Assembly (NCBI RefSeq): GCF_000226095.1
Contig: NC_016474.1
Coordinates: 2,356,001-2,420,000, forward strand
DNA length: 64,000 nucleotides
Reading direction: 5' to 3'
Origin: Thermothelomyces thermophilus ATCC 42464
Taxonomy: Eukaryota; Ascomycota; Sordariomycetes; Sordariales; Chaetomiaceae
The notes beneath the pieces were generated by a model that was not told the origin of the DNA, made no database searches, and saw nothing but the letters and a program-made list of their open reading frames with translations. This document shows, one piece after another, positions 34,484 through 45,973 of the stretch. A program made the translations under genes and the position numbers. The stretch's first letter is position 1; each line of letters opens with the position of its first letter.

Positions 34484-36186
34484 TCAGCTTGGGGCCCCTC
34501 TTCTCCTACGTCCACGACTTGGTCCGTTTGGTCGCTGTGCAAGGACATCGCGGAGCAGAGGATCGTCCTTATCCTTATCCACATGGTGAACCCGGACGTG
34601 CCTGGGGTAATTTTTAGTTTAATGACCTAGATGCAGCGAGAGAGAGAATGCGCAAAATCTTACCTCTGGAGATTGTCCGGCCTGGGATACTTATGGTCTC
34701 GATCTGGGCAGAAGGGACAGACATAGCCCGGGGACTCATGCACAAGGCCGTGCCGGATCATCTCGTTTTTGCGCTTGAAACCTTTCCCGCCCTCGCCGCG
34801 AGGGCATCCTGGGACGGGACAATAGTGCGGTCTGGCCGATGAGTGCACGTTTGCGTGGGAGTTGAGCAGATACTGCGTTTGGAAGGGCTGGGCGGTGCAG
34901 CCGGGAACCTTGCAAACATAACTTCCAACCGTTTGAATCGCCATGTTGTCTATGCTCATCCGGTCGAGACCCGATGTCGTCGGCGGAGCACCGGACTGGT
35001 GCGAGTCTGCTGCTGCTTCTGGAGAAGTGTTGGCATAATCGCGGGGGCGTTGTAAGCCGTTTGCTTGCCGGTAGTAGTACGAGCTCGAAGCTGGAGGGGC
35101 AGGCGGACGACTCGGCGAATGGGGGTCGAGATAGGGATCGCCGGGCCGCGTGGGAGGTGATGAGAGCTGAGACTGTATGGACGGAAGGCGTGGCTGCATG
35201 GGAGCCGGTGGAGAGCCCGGAAACCCGTGATGCGGAGCTCCCATCCCACTTCCTGCGGCATGGCTGCCGGCGAGCCGGGGCACGTCTCCAAGCTGGGACC
35301 TGATCGAGGGCAGCGTCTGTCCGTTGCCATCGCACCTCGGCGAGTTGAGTTGGATGGGCGGCAGGCCCTCGTTATGACTGCTAGAGTGTATGCTGCTAGT
35401 CGGCGACCTCGGGTCCATCTTGGACGACAACGGGGTGGCCCCTGGATCTCGTGGCGAGTATACGCTCTGAGGGCTGTATGGAGAAGGTATCGGCTGTGGG
35501 CCATTCCGCTCATATTGCCGGGAGGCGTCCCGCCTAGAGTACACCGCCATGCCGGGTGTAGATGCTGGGTACGTCTTCTCGCCGACAACGTCATTCTCGG
35601 TGGTGGGCGGCGTCGGCCCCGGGTTGGGCCAGAGCTGAGGTTCCGTAACCGCGGCCAGGGCACCGGCTGCCAAAGACTCCAAAGATTTCAAATCAAACGC
35701 GCCCATGTCCTCCTTGGGTGGGGAGTGTGCGTTCGCAGCCTCTCTCACGCCTTCCCTGCTCGGCTGGTCACGATCACGTTTTACATGGGCGCGCTGCTCT
35801 CTGGGAGAGGCGTCAGGGCGTGACATGGACTTTTTGCGAAGACCTGGGTCCGTTGCGTCCTTTGCGTCCTCTGCGTCTTCGGTCTCAAAGGCCCAACTGA
35901 CGTTGTAAACCGCAGTCTCGTGCCGGAAGTTGTCGAGAGTGCCAAGCAGAATGGAATCGGCCTGGCTCGGTTTCGGTCCTCTCCGGCGTCTGGGCCTTTT
36001 TTTGCCGGGACTAGCAGAGCTGGAGGAGGAGGAGGAGGAAGGTAGACTGGGAGCCGGGCTCGGCGATGGTTGCAACTTCGGACGGATCGGCTCCAGAGGC
36101 GGGCTGTTGGTGAGTAAACCGTCATCGGACTCGTACACGTCGGCAGCCGGGAGGGAGGGAGCAGCAGCAGCAGCAGGCGTACTCAT
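34484..36186 (-). CDS. C2H2 zinc-finger transcription factor
   Basis: Exons in transcription order 36186..34664 and 34601..34484 (62-bp intron); 546 residues. The N-terminal 420 residues are disordered: Pro/Ser-rich with a basic KKRPRRRRGPKP motif near 62-73 (probable nuclear signal). Three fingers are at the C terminus: Cys425/Cys430/His444/His448, Cys456/Cys461/His479/His483 and Cys490/Cys493/His509/His513. The intron splits the codon just before His509, so the last finger exists only after splicing. The ending HVRVHHVDKDKDDPLLRDVLAQRP plus an Arg-rich tail is a pattern I associate with a conserved Pezizomycotina regulator family, but I cannot name its targets. Confidence 0.85.
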
Positions 36187-39100
36187 TGCTTCGAGGAATA
36201 CTCAGCGCTATGGCTCATAGAGCAATCGTGCATCAGCTCGCCATCGGCGGCCGGGTCCGGGCCGCAAGTCGGGAAGCAACAGAGCCCGCAATCCCAAACG
36301 CGCCTTCAACGAGCTCGGCTTTCCTTTAGGAGCAGCGCTCCCCAGGATCGCGGTGGGATCGACCTTTCTCTCTCTGCGGAAAGATCCGTCGACCCAGTTT
36401 GTCAGCGGGGCGGAGCGAGGCTGTCCGGGCGCAGCAGCAGCTCCCAAGTAAAGCGTGGCTGGGATGGGAGAAGGGGCGGGCAAGGGGCTGCGGAGGAGGG
36501 CTGCAGAGCAGCGGCCGAGGACAAGACCGACGGAGCCAGCGCGGCGTAACACGGCGGCGGGTCGCTCAGAACAGGTTCCAGGTTGCGTTGCGCTGTGCTA
36601 GGGATGAGAGGAACGGAAGGCAATCCCGTGACCGGTTGATTGAGCGGGGGATGGTAATTTGCAGACTCGTCGGGAACGGTGAGGGGAGGGGGGTGTGTGG
36701 CTGGGTTGCCGTCGCAAGAATGCGGCTCAAAGGCCCCGTAACGGCTGGGGTTGTTCGGCAAGAGAGGCTCAAAAAGAAGGTTAAAATAATAAAAGAAAAA
36801 AAAGTCGCGCCCGAATAAACGAGCTGGGTAGGGAGTAGCGAGCGTCGTTAACCCCGAGCACCTTGCCAGCTGGCACGATGGGCACGACGAAATGGGATGT
36901 TGTTCGAGAATGCGAGGTTGGCTAAATCGCGTCAATCGTTGGGAAAAAGCTGCGGCTCATCGAAGTTGTGCTGCAGCTGAGGTGGCCCGGGGTGAGGCTC
37001 GTTTGAGCCGCAATGACAGCAGCAGCTTGGGCTCCGAGCTAGGCTACGTACGGATGTATGCACAATACCCGACTTCTCTCTCAGTGCAGGCCGCAGCGTT
37101 TTTGAGCCCAACGCTTGTACGATGTTGAGGAACAGCGACTCTCCTTTTCTTTTGGGATGCGCAGTCTGCAAGGATTCTGGTATCTTTCGGATTTGTGTTT
37201 CCAGCTGCAGTCGGATGCGACACAGTCGGGGGCACGCTGTGGAAGTGAAGGAAGGGGGAGGGGAGGATCTGAAGGTATCCATCGCCGACGGGATGCAATG
37301 TCGAGGCACTGAAATTGCGGGGCACCCCTGTTGGGTGTCCATCGCGGATGCGAGACCCGCTGTTTGCTCCACTGACTACGATCCAAGCCAGTTCTCGGTC
37401 GCCCATTCTGTGCAGACACCCCTTCGTCGAAAATGGCCGAATCGCAGGCTCACTTCAGGCGCTGGAAGGAGCACCTCATCTTTCCACGAGGAGCCTCTGT
37501 CGGGAGCTCGGTATCTGCTGCATCCTATTCTTCGGCTCTTTGTCGCCTTCACCAATCAATCACTTGCTGGCTGCTGTCGCCTGCAATGTCCGGCTTCCTA
37601 GGCATGGCTACGCCCTCAATACTGTGGGAAGCTGGTGGTAAAGGGCAGGTCAGGTAAGCAGCCGGTTTGGAAGGTGCCTAGCATTGATGGGTGAAACCGA
37701 GACAGCCAAACTTCTGCAGCGCACGAGGCTTTTTCTTTTTCTTTTTTTTTTTTCCCCCTCTTCTTTTTTGCTGTTGGAGAACATCGGGTCTCTCTCCGTT
37801 CGCCGACTCTTGCATCATTATACGATTGCTCTCTAACCGTATCGAGACCACTTTTTGTTGGGAATGTATGAACCGTCACGGTTTCCCAGCCCCAACCCTC
37901 TTTAGAATAAGACGGGTTCAAACTTCACCCTCGGCAGAGCCCAGCACACCGTACCAGGGCTCCCCCTCGTGCTCTGTGTGTTCGGGCGAAAAGAGAGGAG
38001 AATGGATGGCTCTAAGGTGGGGGAGAGGCATGGGGCACGGCACGGTAAATATACCTCACATCGCCCCTCCGGACGAAGCACGGAGTACGGGGTACCGCCG
38101 CCGTTCTCGATCCGCACAGCTTTGGAGGAATCTGCGAGTTGTTTGGCGACAATCCACGGATCCGTGTTCCTTCTGGGTCGCGGCAGAGCTGGAACACCCC
38201 GCATTCAACAGGAAACTGCCGGGGAATCCCAGGAACGGAGCGCTGGGGCCACACAAGCCAGCCGCATGGAGGCCGGGCAGTTACAGATTGCTCAGATCCC
38301 GAAATGCCAACCATTTTTAGTGGACCATCGGCGAGTAACTGATCACCCGGAAATCGCAATCGGCCTTTTCTCTCTGGGGCGCGAGAGTTCCATGCAGGAC
38401 ACGACTCCAGACCAAGCCTCGGCCAAAGCCAATCGACCGGCTTATGGTGGGAGTGTTCTGGTGCGAGGGTTTACTCTTGTCAGGGCTCATTGGAGCCAAG
38501 CGGCGCCTCAGCCTCATCGGTCGATAGCGCTTCGTCTCGGGTCAGTCCGCAGTGTCGGCCATGGCAGGATCGCGCCGTTCGGAGCCAAGTAACCTCGCAT
38601 AGCTAACTAATTTCCCCCGGTCACCCCACCCCCCCCTCTCTCTCTCTTCTCCTCCCTCCCTTATCCAGTCTTTTGATACCGGGCTCGCCAAGCGACACCA
38701 AGCGAAAGTTTTGCACAAAACGAATCGCAAGAAAAAAAGGTCCCCGATCACCTTTGAGCCGCTTTTCCTTGCCGCAAACGCCAAGGACAGACGAAATGGG
38801 GTCTATTGGCTACCCTCTAAGCGGGTCTTAGACGTGCCTGCGACGACGACAAGGTTATACATACATTAGCGTGTCAATGTCCCACGCAGACCACACCGAC
38901 GTTACGTCAGCGACCCGCCCTGCCGCCTGCAGGGACGGCACGTAGCATTCTGCAGAGCGGAATCGGACACTGCAGAGTAAGCATTGGAGTCCAACTCGGT
39001 CAAACCAGAAAACCTCCTCGCGAAAACAAGGCCTCACAAGGATTTAACACGTTTTTTTCTTAGCATCTCGTCATTTGCCTTCGAATCGCAACATTATCTG

Positions 39101-41227
39101 CTCCCTTAAGGGGGGGGGGGGGCCTTCAGGCTCTGAACAGCTGCATCACTACCTGCATTGTTCCGTCGTTAAGGGAGAGGGGGCCAGAAGGGGTGGGGGC
39201 TGGCTCAGCGTGGTCCGGCAATGACATGGCCATTGCTGAGGATGGTGAGGCTGCCAAAAGATTGGTTCTCGATATCACAGGGCATTAAATGGTTAAACCG
39301 GATGCGGCGGTGAGATTCGCCCAACTTGGATCGACGGCTCCCTCCCTAAGAATTCCACCGAAAAAAAGGGCATAGAGGCCTGTCAGCTGCTATCCTCATT
39401 TTATTAGCCCGGTAGCCCTGGTTGGACTGCAATTTCGAGTTTAGCCGCTCCTGATGTCGAGTCCGTCAGCCGCGAGACGCGAATTCGTGTCACTGCTATC
39501 TGTGCCTGTGCGATTCTCGGGGCGAGCCTCAAGGGACCTCGAGTTCCAGTGCCACCAACTTGTTGGGGAAGCATAGTACCGCTCCGATGCTACCGGCGAA
39601 ACATGTCTGACGACGAGATCAACATTGTGCTCGTCATCTCGAAGAGGGGCCCCGCATCAACGTTGTGGCAATCCAGATCTAAACGAGCCCATTGCTCGCC
39701 TGTTCTGCGCCTCATGACAGATTTGGCTTTTTTTTTTTTTTTTTGAGCACCATTCAGACACCTAGCACAAGCAAAGCAAACGTGTGCGGCTTCGGGAGAG
39801 ACAGGCGCAGCGGTGAGAGAGTTTCACATCCCGCTAGGGAGCCCAGCCCCGTGCTTGGGTCACAGTGAGCCAGCGCCAGTAGTACCGTTCGATGAGACTC
39901 GCTCAACCCGACTCTCGTGGTAGCAAGCGGCAGCAACTCGAGTCCACGACTGAAGCGAGGCTTGTCCCTCAAGACGCCGGCCATGATAACCGTAGGCGAC
40001 TTTGCCCCAAAATGCGCATTCGCTCAGGATATCTCGGTCAGGTCTGTCAAAACAACCCCTCCGCGAGTTAAGGTCGGGTACTCCGTACAGTATAAGTAAG
40101 TCTACAGCTCTTATCCGCTTGTCTCACTAACCGAAACCATTACATCTCACTATCACAAAACAAGCCCTCTTCCGAGCCCTCGGACTGTTAGCCCTGGTAC
40201 CCGACCCAGAGCGCTATGGATTAAGCACTCATGGTGTGGGCCGTGGGCCGAGAAGGTTATTGCCTCCTGTCTTGTTCTCTGGTAAGCATAGCCTTAGCCT
40301 TCACCAACCCCTATTTGATCGGTTCCCAGCGACATTCTTCTATATGCCGTTCTTTTCTTTTTCCCTCCGAGAGAGGCTTACCTACCTTCCATATATCACG
40401 TTCGTCTCGACCGAGCCTTCCAAAACTTGGGTTGATCCTACCCGCCGCTACTTCTTCCTTCGTTCCCTTTGCTTTTCTCGGTTTTGTTGAAGCTCCATGC
40501 TTGTCTTTTAAAACCGTCGCTGGCCGTTCTAGAGTCGGTCCTCCCACAGTCATTATTCAGGTAGCTGCCGTCATTGCCCGAGTTAACCCTCCTCCGCCTC
40601 AGGCATGTGCTGTATGAGTATGTGCAATAACTCGACGGTCGACAACAGGTTACGCCTGTTCTTATCGCTCCCCACTCGTTCTTTACCTCCACTCTTCCAA
40701 ACTCCACAACCGTACGGACGGCAGCACCGCCCCCAAGAAAGACACAATAGACCACTTTGTTCTTGAAAAAAAAAAAAAAAAAAGATTCCCGTTCTCGGCA
40801 CAGGAACGGAGATGATTCCGAGGTCTGCAGCTCTAGAATTCTCGACATGCCGAGGCCTATCGTAGGTGCAGCGTGGTTTTGCTGCCTCTTGCCTCGGTCG
40901 ACCGGTCGCTGCCCGTGTCCCCGCACCAGGATGGAGCAAGTAGTCATGGCAAGCAAGGAGGGGTGAATGAGATACCCCTACAGGACTGTAAAATCATCGA
41001 GCTCTTAATCAGCCGTTAACTATCGTGACACGACCTTTCGCACAGCCCTAACTATTGAGAGAACGCTCGGAATCGTTGTGCGCAGGAAGGGACTGCCACG
41101 CCACAGATCACTTATTTACCGGTTCCTTTTATTGTCGTCACCAGCATCCGCATCTCCCGTGTGCAACCGAAATCGGTCCTGTCCGGCGTTTCTCATCAGG
41201 AACTCCCACGGATACACCGGCCCAAAG
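36187..41227. other. 5-kb divergent intergenic region, no gene seen
   Basis: Lies between the start codons of the C2H2 gene and the alcohol dehydrogenase. Includes a run of 13 G (39110..39122), T and A runs, and a TACGGAGTAC copy (as GTACTCCGTA) at 40078..40087. Open frames of up to about 200 codons overlap on both strands and have no domain. The first 1-1.5 kb may be a long leader of the C2H2 gene. Confidence 0.55.
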
Positions 41228-43082
41228 ATGACTGACCTCCCGGCCACCATGAAGGCCGTGGTGTTCCACGGCCCTAGGAAGATTGCGGTTGAGGACCGAC
41301 CCGTCCCAAAACGCAGGTCACCCCCCTTCTCCCCGGCGCCACCTTCTTCTCCTTCTTCTTCTTCTTCTTCTTCTTCCACATACTGCGCCAATCCGCGGCC
41401 ACGAACCCGAGGCTAACTCGAGACCGCAGTGCAGGATCCCAAGGACATCATCGTCAAGGTCCAGTACACGGCACTATGCGGCTCGTGTGTTGACCCCCCG
41501 TTGTGTGGGAAATGGGAGATGTATGCCGAGCAAACATGACATCTGACACCGTTTTCAGGGAACTGCACGTCTACCGGGGCCACCAGCCGTCCCCGACGGG
41601 TTTCATCATGGGCCACGAGTTCGTGGGCACCGTGGTCCAAGCGGGCGATCAGGTCAAATCCGTCTCACTCGGCGACACAGTCGTCGCGCCCTTCACCGTA
41701 TCCTGGTAAGCACACACATAGGGGATGGATACACATACGCACATACATGCATACATACACGCGTGTACTAGTATGTACAACGCAGAAGAGAGAAGGGCCC
41801 TTTTATTTTGTTGCCCTGAGCAAGCACCGCTTACCGTCGTAAACCACACCTCCCCTTACCGCCGCCCCTGTAGCTTCCCTCGCACGCACCAAGAAAGAAA
41901 GAACAATGCGTTGAGAAAGGAAACACAAATAACAATAAAACAGCATGAATTGCTTTTACTGCACCCACGGCGCTTCTTCGCGCTGCACCAACAGCCTCCT
42001 CTTCGGCTGCGAGGCCCTCGACGGCGGCCAGGCCGAGTACGTGCGCGTCCCGCACGCCGACGGCACCGTCGTCAAGGCGCCCGCCGAGTTGGCGGCCGCA
42101 CCAAAGGGTAAGGGCGGCGGCGACGACAAGGACGAGGACGAGGACGGGAACGAGGACGGGAACGAGGAGGACGGCCGGCGCCGCGCGCTGGTCCTCATGG
42201 CCGACATCTTCCCGACGGGCTTCTTCGGCGCCAAGAACGCCTTCGGCCTGCTGCGGGAGCAGGGGCAGCCGGCGGGCGAGGCGGTGGTGGTGGTGGTGGG
42301 CTGCGGGCCGGTCGGGCTGTGCGCCATCGTGTCGGCGCTCGAGCGCGGGCCCCGGCGGCTGTTCGCCGTCGACAGCGTGCCGTCCCGGCTGGAGCGCGCC
42401 CGCGCGCTCGGCGCGGAGCCGCTCAACTTCCTCGGCGAGGGCGGCGTCGAGGCCGTGCTGCGGACCGTGCGGGCGGCCACCGACGGGAGGGGCGCCGACG
42501 CCGTCATCGAGGTCGTCGGCCTGAGCCCGGCGCTGCGGACCGCCTTCGACCTGGTGAGGCCATTTGGCGTCATCAGCAGTATCGGTGTGCATAACGCCGA
42601 GGTGGGTTAATTTCATTTATTTCTTTTTCCTTTTTTTCTTTCTTTTTTTCTCTCTCCCAGCACCCGTTGCGGTTCCGCCGGGAGAGGGTAGGGGGGGTTG
42701 GTTCCTTTTGATACTGATTTGGTGGTTGATAATAGATTCCCTGGAGCGGTGATGAGGCGTACAGGTAAGTGTCGTCCCACCCCTTCTCTTCTTCCAAGTT
42801 GCTGCTTGTACTGACCGGCAACAGCAAGAACCTGAGGCTGCAGATGGGCCGCTGTCCCGTTCGGTCCATCTTCCCCGAGGCGCTGCCGGTGTTGGTGAAG
42901 AACCAGGACAAGTTCAGGTAAGCCGGCTGCTTTGATTCCCCTGAGACATGAGGGGAAAAAAAGTTCCCCGCTCTGACCATAGCAGCTTCATGTTTGACAA
43001 GATCATGCCGCTTTCGAAGGCCGCGGAAGGATACGATTTGTTCGACCAGATGAAGGTGCAAAAGGTCATCTTCAAGCCGTGA
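41228..43082 (+). CDS. Zinc-dependent alcohol dehydrogenase (MDR, GroES-like)
   Basis: Exons 41228..41312, 41430..41484, 41559..41705, 41944..42601, 42736..42764, 42825..42917 and 42986..43082; 387 residues. Catalytic-zinc residues Cys45 (ALCGSELH) and His66-Glu67 (GHEFVG), structural-zinc cysteines 96, 99, 102 and 110, Asp183 in MADIFPTGFFGA, and Rossmann motif GCGPVG (215-220) are present. The Asp in place of a third catalytic Cys resembles glutathione-independent formaldehyde dehydrogenase-like enzymes; substrate unknown. Intron 1 works in frame only as GC-AG (41313..41429), giving RPVPKLQDPKDIIVKV; the nearby GT donor would shift the frame. An acidic Gly/Asp/Glu insertion (about 150-176) sits between the two domains. 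The other five introns are GT-AG. Confidence 0.86.
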
Positions 43083-43211
43083 GAGAGTTGGGTAGTACCT
43101 TTTTCGACTGAAGAAGGCGGTCGCGGCCAAAAAAGGATGTATATGCCATGAGGTAGATAGCATCGATCCTCTTGGTCGCCGTTGGGGCTGACTGAGAGGT
43201 AACAAGGCAGC

Positions 43212-43694
43212 TCAGTTCTGCCTCGGCTTCACAAGGCCATCGAAGATCCAATAGTACGTGACGGTCGAGTCATCCTGGACGGTGGCGAGCAAGATGCGCT
43301 TTCCACGCTTGGGACCCCTCCAAAGGCGCCACTGCTCCTCCCTGCCGGGCTCGCCGGATGGCACCGCCAGGTCCGCCGCACCGGGGGGCAGGGCGTCGAT
43401 GGCGTCAAACAGGGCGGCGAACTGGGCGGGCGACCACTTCTCGGACAGGTGCAGGGGCAGAACCCACTCGACCTCGGGCTCCTGCGGGATGCGCTCTCCC
43501 CGCTCCTTTTCGGCCTTGATGATGTCGATCTGCTCGTCCGGGTGCACGTACAGGCGCTTCGGCGGCAGTCCGTAGAGGAGCGGCCGCGGGAGGTTGGGCT
43601 GCGTGTGCGCCTGGACCTGAGCCCAGTCGTGCTGGTACCTCAGGTTGTTGAGCACCACCTTGGTGAGCGCTTCGAGGTGGTCGGTAGACGCCAT
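43212..43694 (-). CDS. sen15: tRNA-splicing endonuclease subunit Sen15
   Basis: Single exon, 160 residues. The start ASTDHLEALTKVVLNNLRYQHDW, the block LLYGLPPKRLYVHPDEQ and the end VTYYWIFDGLVKPRQ are characteristic of fungal Sen15. It is a small, non-catalytic subunit that pairs with Sen34 in the Sen2-Sen34-Sen15-Sen54 tetramer that cuts introns out of pre-tRNA. The length fits filamentous-fungal members. The gene is convergent with the alcohol dehydrogenase (130 bp between stops) and divergent from the ceramide synthase, with a transposon remnant in the gap. Confidence 0.92.
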   Translation of the reverse strand: MASTDHLEALTKVVLNNLRYQHDWAQVQAHTQPNLPRPLLYGLPPKRLYVHPDEQIDIIKAEKERGERIPQEPEVEWVLPLHLSEKWSPAQFAALFDAIDALPPGAADLAVPSGEPGREEQWRLWRGPKRGKRILLATVQDDSTVTYYWIFDGLVKPRQN

Positions 43695-44418
43695 GTGCGG
43701 TCCTTGTTTCCTTGTTCCTTTTTCTCTTCTTCGTTGGTGAGGGAACTGATTGAGGGTCGAGCTTGCTTGTTTCTGAATTTTTATGGGCTGTACCTACTCC
43801 GTACTGTATTTCGTAAACTGGATCTCAATCGACATATCTATGTAACTAACTACTGTACGGATACGGTAGTGGGTTACACACACAACTATGATCCCTACAT
43901 TTCCTTTGATTGTCGGCCTACTGCACAGTGCTTACAACCAGTTGCTACTTCCATTGGTCGACCTGTATCATCTTCCCCCATTCTTACTTTCCTCTTCTCC
44001 TTCGACGAAACGAGATGTGATGCATATCTGTACACACCACGCTGAGAGAGAGCGGCAACCGAACCATCAGACATCCTGGAATCGGTGGACAGTATCAGGA
44101 AAGTCTCACCCCGCTGCGCAGATTCGAGGTGCAGTCTATCCTCCTTGTACCTATGGTTAGATTCTTGAGGGCTGAAAGGTGTGCCACATGATTATATCTT
44201 CAGAATATTTCATGACGACATGAACCAAGTCTACAACAGGTACGCCATTGCACGCACTGCGTATTCCGCATACGCATACGCATACGCGTATACAGGTAGA
44301 AATTTGGTGTGAATTTACGGTGAATGCCCCGTCGTTTAACCCTATTAGTGTAGAGCTGCCTGTTCAGCGTCGACTCCGCGGTTGCCACACAGTACATACA
44401 AGCACGGATTATCTTGTA
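43695..44418. promoter_or_regulatory. sen15 upstream region
   Basis: 724 bp from the sen15 start to the left end of the Tc1/mariner element. It contains several GTAC words (43795-43870) and a short (CATACG/CATACGC) run near 44269-44290. No gene is supported. Confidence 0.5.
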
Positions 44419-44446
44419 CAGTGGGGTCAGAAAAGTGTTTGCCCAC
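44419..44446 (+). repeat. Left terminal inverted repeat of the Tc1/mariner element
   Basis: 28 bp, identical to the reverse complement of 45351..45378; preceded by the TA at 44417..44418. Confidence 0.97.
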
Positions 44447-45350
44447 CCACTTTTTCCACCCTCCAACTTCAAAGACATACAGCACACGCAAAACAGGGCC
44501 AAACTGCCACCAAATTGATATTACAACTACGGCTATTTCAGTACTTGATTAGGCCACCTTGTGATTGAGCCAAAAGATCTATCCTTTTCCCCATACCCAT
44601 AGTCAAATTGACCAGGAATTCAACAGGTATTTGGCTCCAGACTTCCTGCAGTGCTGTAGCCATCTGAGCCACTGTCTTAATCCGATGCCGCCTTTCAGAG
44701 ATTTTTACCTTCATCCAGTGCCAGATATTTTTAATTGGACTAAGGTCTAGGCTCTATAGTAGCCACTGGAGTAGCCGAAAGTCAGCGAACCTCGGCAGCC
44801 CTCTTTAACAGTTGAACACGCCCCCCGTGGTGATATGTTATCCCATCCTCTTGTAATTGTACCCTAGAGCTATATATTGACCTAATGAAAGGAAAGAAAT
44901 GTAATATAAAGATCTGGTTAGTATATTCGAGTCGGTTTAACTAGGTACCCTAGGGCAGGGGGGTATAAGTGATTTAAAGGTATCTATTTAGTTAGTTCTT
45001 ATATACTATAGAAGGTACTAGACGGCTCGGTCATCTAACTTATAAGGTCTTCCAGATCTGGGCTTTGATTGGAATGGCTTGTTGGCTCTGTTAGTAAGGT
45101 TATATTTAACTTTCGAGATAGTATAGTTGATAGTCTGTCGGTATAGGCTGTAATTGTACCTCCTTTTAATCTAGCCAAATGGAGGCCGTAAACTAGAGAT
45201 ATCTAGGCTTCTGTAAGTTCCTGGTAAATAGTCTTTGGTCTGGAAGCCAACTTATAGTATTGAAGAGGAGGTTAAAGATGGAAAAGTCGGCGTAGCTATC
45301 GTTGAAGTTGAAGAGGGGTAGTGATTTGGAAGTGGATTTCCAGGGTTGAA

Positions 45351-45378
45351 GTGGGCAAACACTTTTCTGACCCCACTG
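45351..45378 (-). repeat. Right terminal inverted repeat of the Tc1/mariner element
   Basis: 28 bp, identical in inverse orientation to the left repeat; followed by the TA at 45379..45380. Confidence 0.97.
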
Positions 45379-45973
45379 TACACTAAGGTTATACTCCCGG
45401 AAATGGCACGCTAAGTTACTGGGTAGTAGTGTACTGTGTAGTCAGGGGCTCGAGTGGGCCCAGCAGCTTTTTCGGATCGCAATTTTAGCGTTACATAGTA
45501 CTATGTAGTAACTAACTAACCCAGAATCCCATTAGCACGCCTTGGCTGCAAACCCCAGGGTCCAACAAAATGCAGAGACGGGATCACTGAAGACGTCCGC
45601 GGCGCGCCGAGGTTTTTGAATTCGATTCCCCATGCGCCACCGCTCACGGGAGCCACAACCGGCTGATATCTTTTCAATTTTCTCTTCAACCCCTTAAAGT
45701 ACTTCGTACGCCTTAGCGGTGGGATTCTTATTTGCCCGCGCACTTTGGCGATTCGGAAACGAGACAGAGACTTGGTCTCAATTGCGACCCGCAGTCTCGG
45801 ACCACCGCCATCTTCACCTCTCCTTCGCCCGGGATCCGGGTTTCGCGCTCACGCGGTTCTCTGCGCAACCGGCGGATTCTCGTCACCGCCGGCCACACGG
45901 TCGCCCTGAAAGGCCGAGTAAGAGTAAACAGAGGGATAGAGTATAATCGAAAACAAAAAGCGGAAAGACAGTC
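45379..45973 (+). promoter_or_regulatory. lag1 upstream region
   Basis: 595 bp between the transposon and the lag1 start codon. The transposon therefore sits within plausible promoter distance of lag1. No specific factor site stands out. Confidence 0.45.

Larger units (their letters stand above)
44419..45378 (-). mobile_element. Deleted Tc1/mariner-type DNA transposon
   Basis: 960 bp bounded by perfect 28-bp terminal inverted repeats (44419..44446 and 45351..45378, beginning CAGTGGGGTC) and flanked by TA on both sides, the Tc1/mariner target duplication. On the minus strand, pieces of transposase remain: a PRSGRPYKLDD linker after the helix-turn-helix region (near 45040-45065), QEDGITYHHGGRVQLLK (near 44800-44850), and SLDLSPIKNIWHWMKVKI through GGLIKY and a stop (44538..44766). 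In-frame stops and a frameshift separate them, and the catalytic Glu of the PIE position is Lys. The first catalytic Asp region is missing, so the copy lost roughly a third of a normal 340-residue transposase. TA-rich base content inside suggests C-to-T decay (RIP-like). It could only move with help from another copy. Confidence 0.93.

Noticed and set aside
41317-41429. GT-AG version of the first alcohol dehydrogenase intron
   Set aside because: The donor GTCACC leaves phase 2, and no acceptor before QDPKDII restores the frame; the GC-AG model gives the conserved protein.
45590-45640. TTCGATTCC stretch resembling a tRNA T-loop
   Set aside because: No matching T-stem, D-arm, anticodon arm or acceptor stem could be folded around it.
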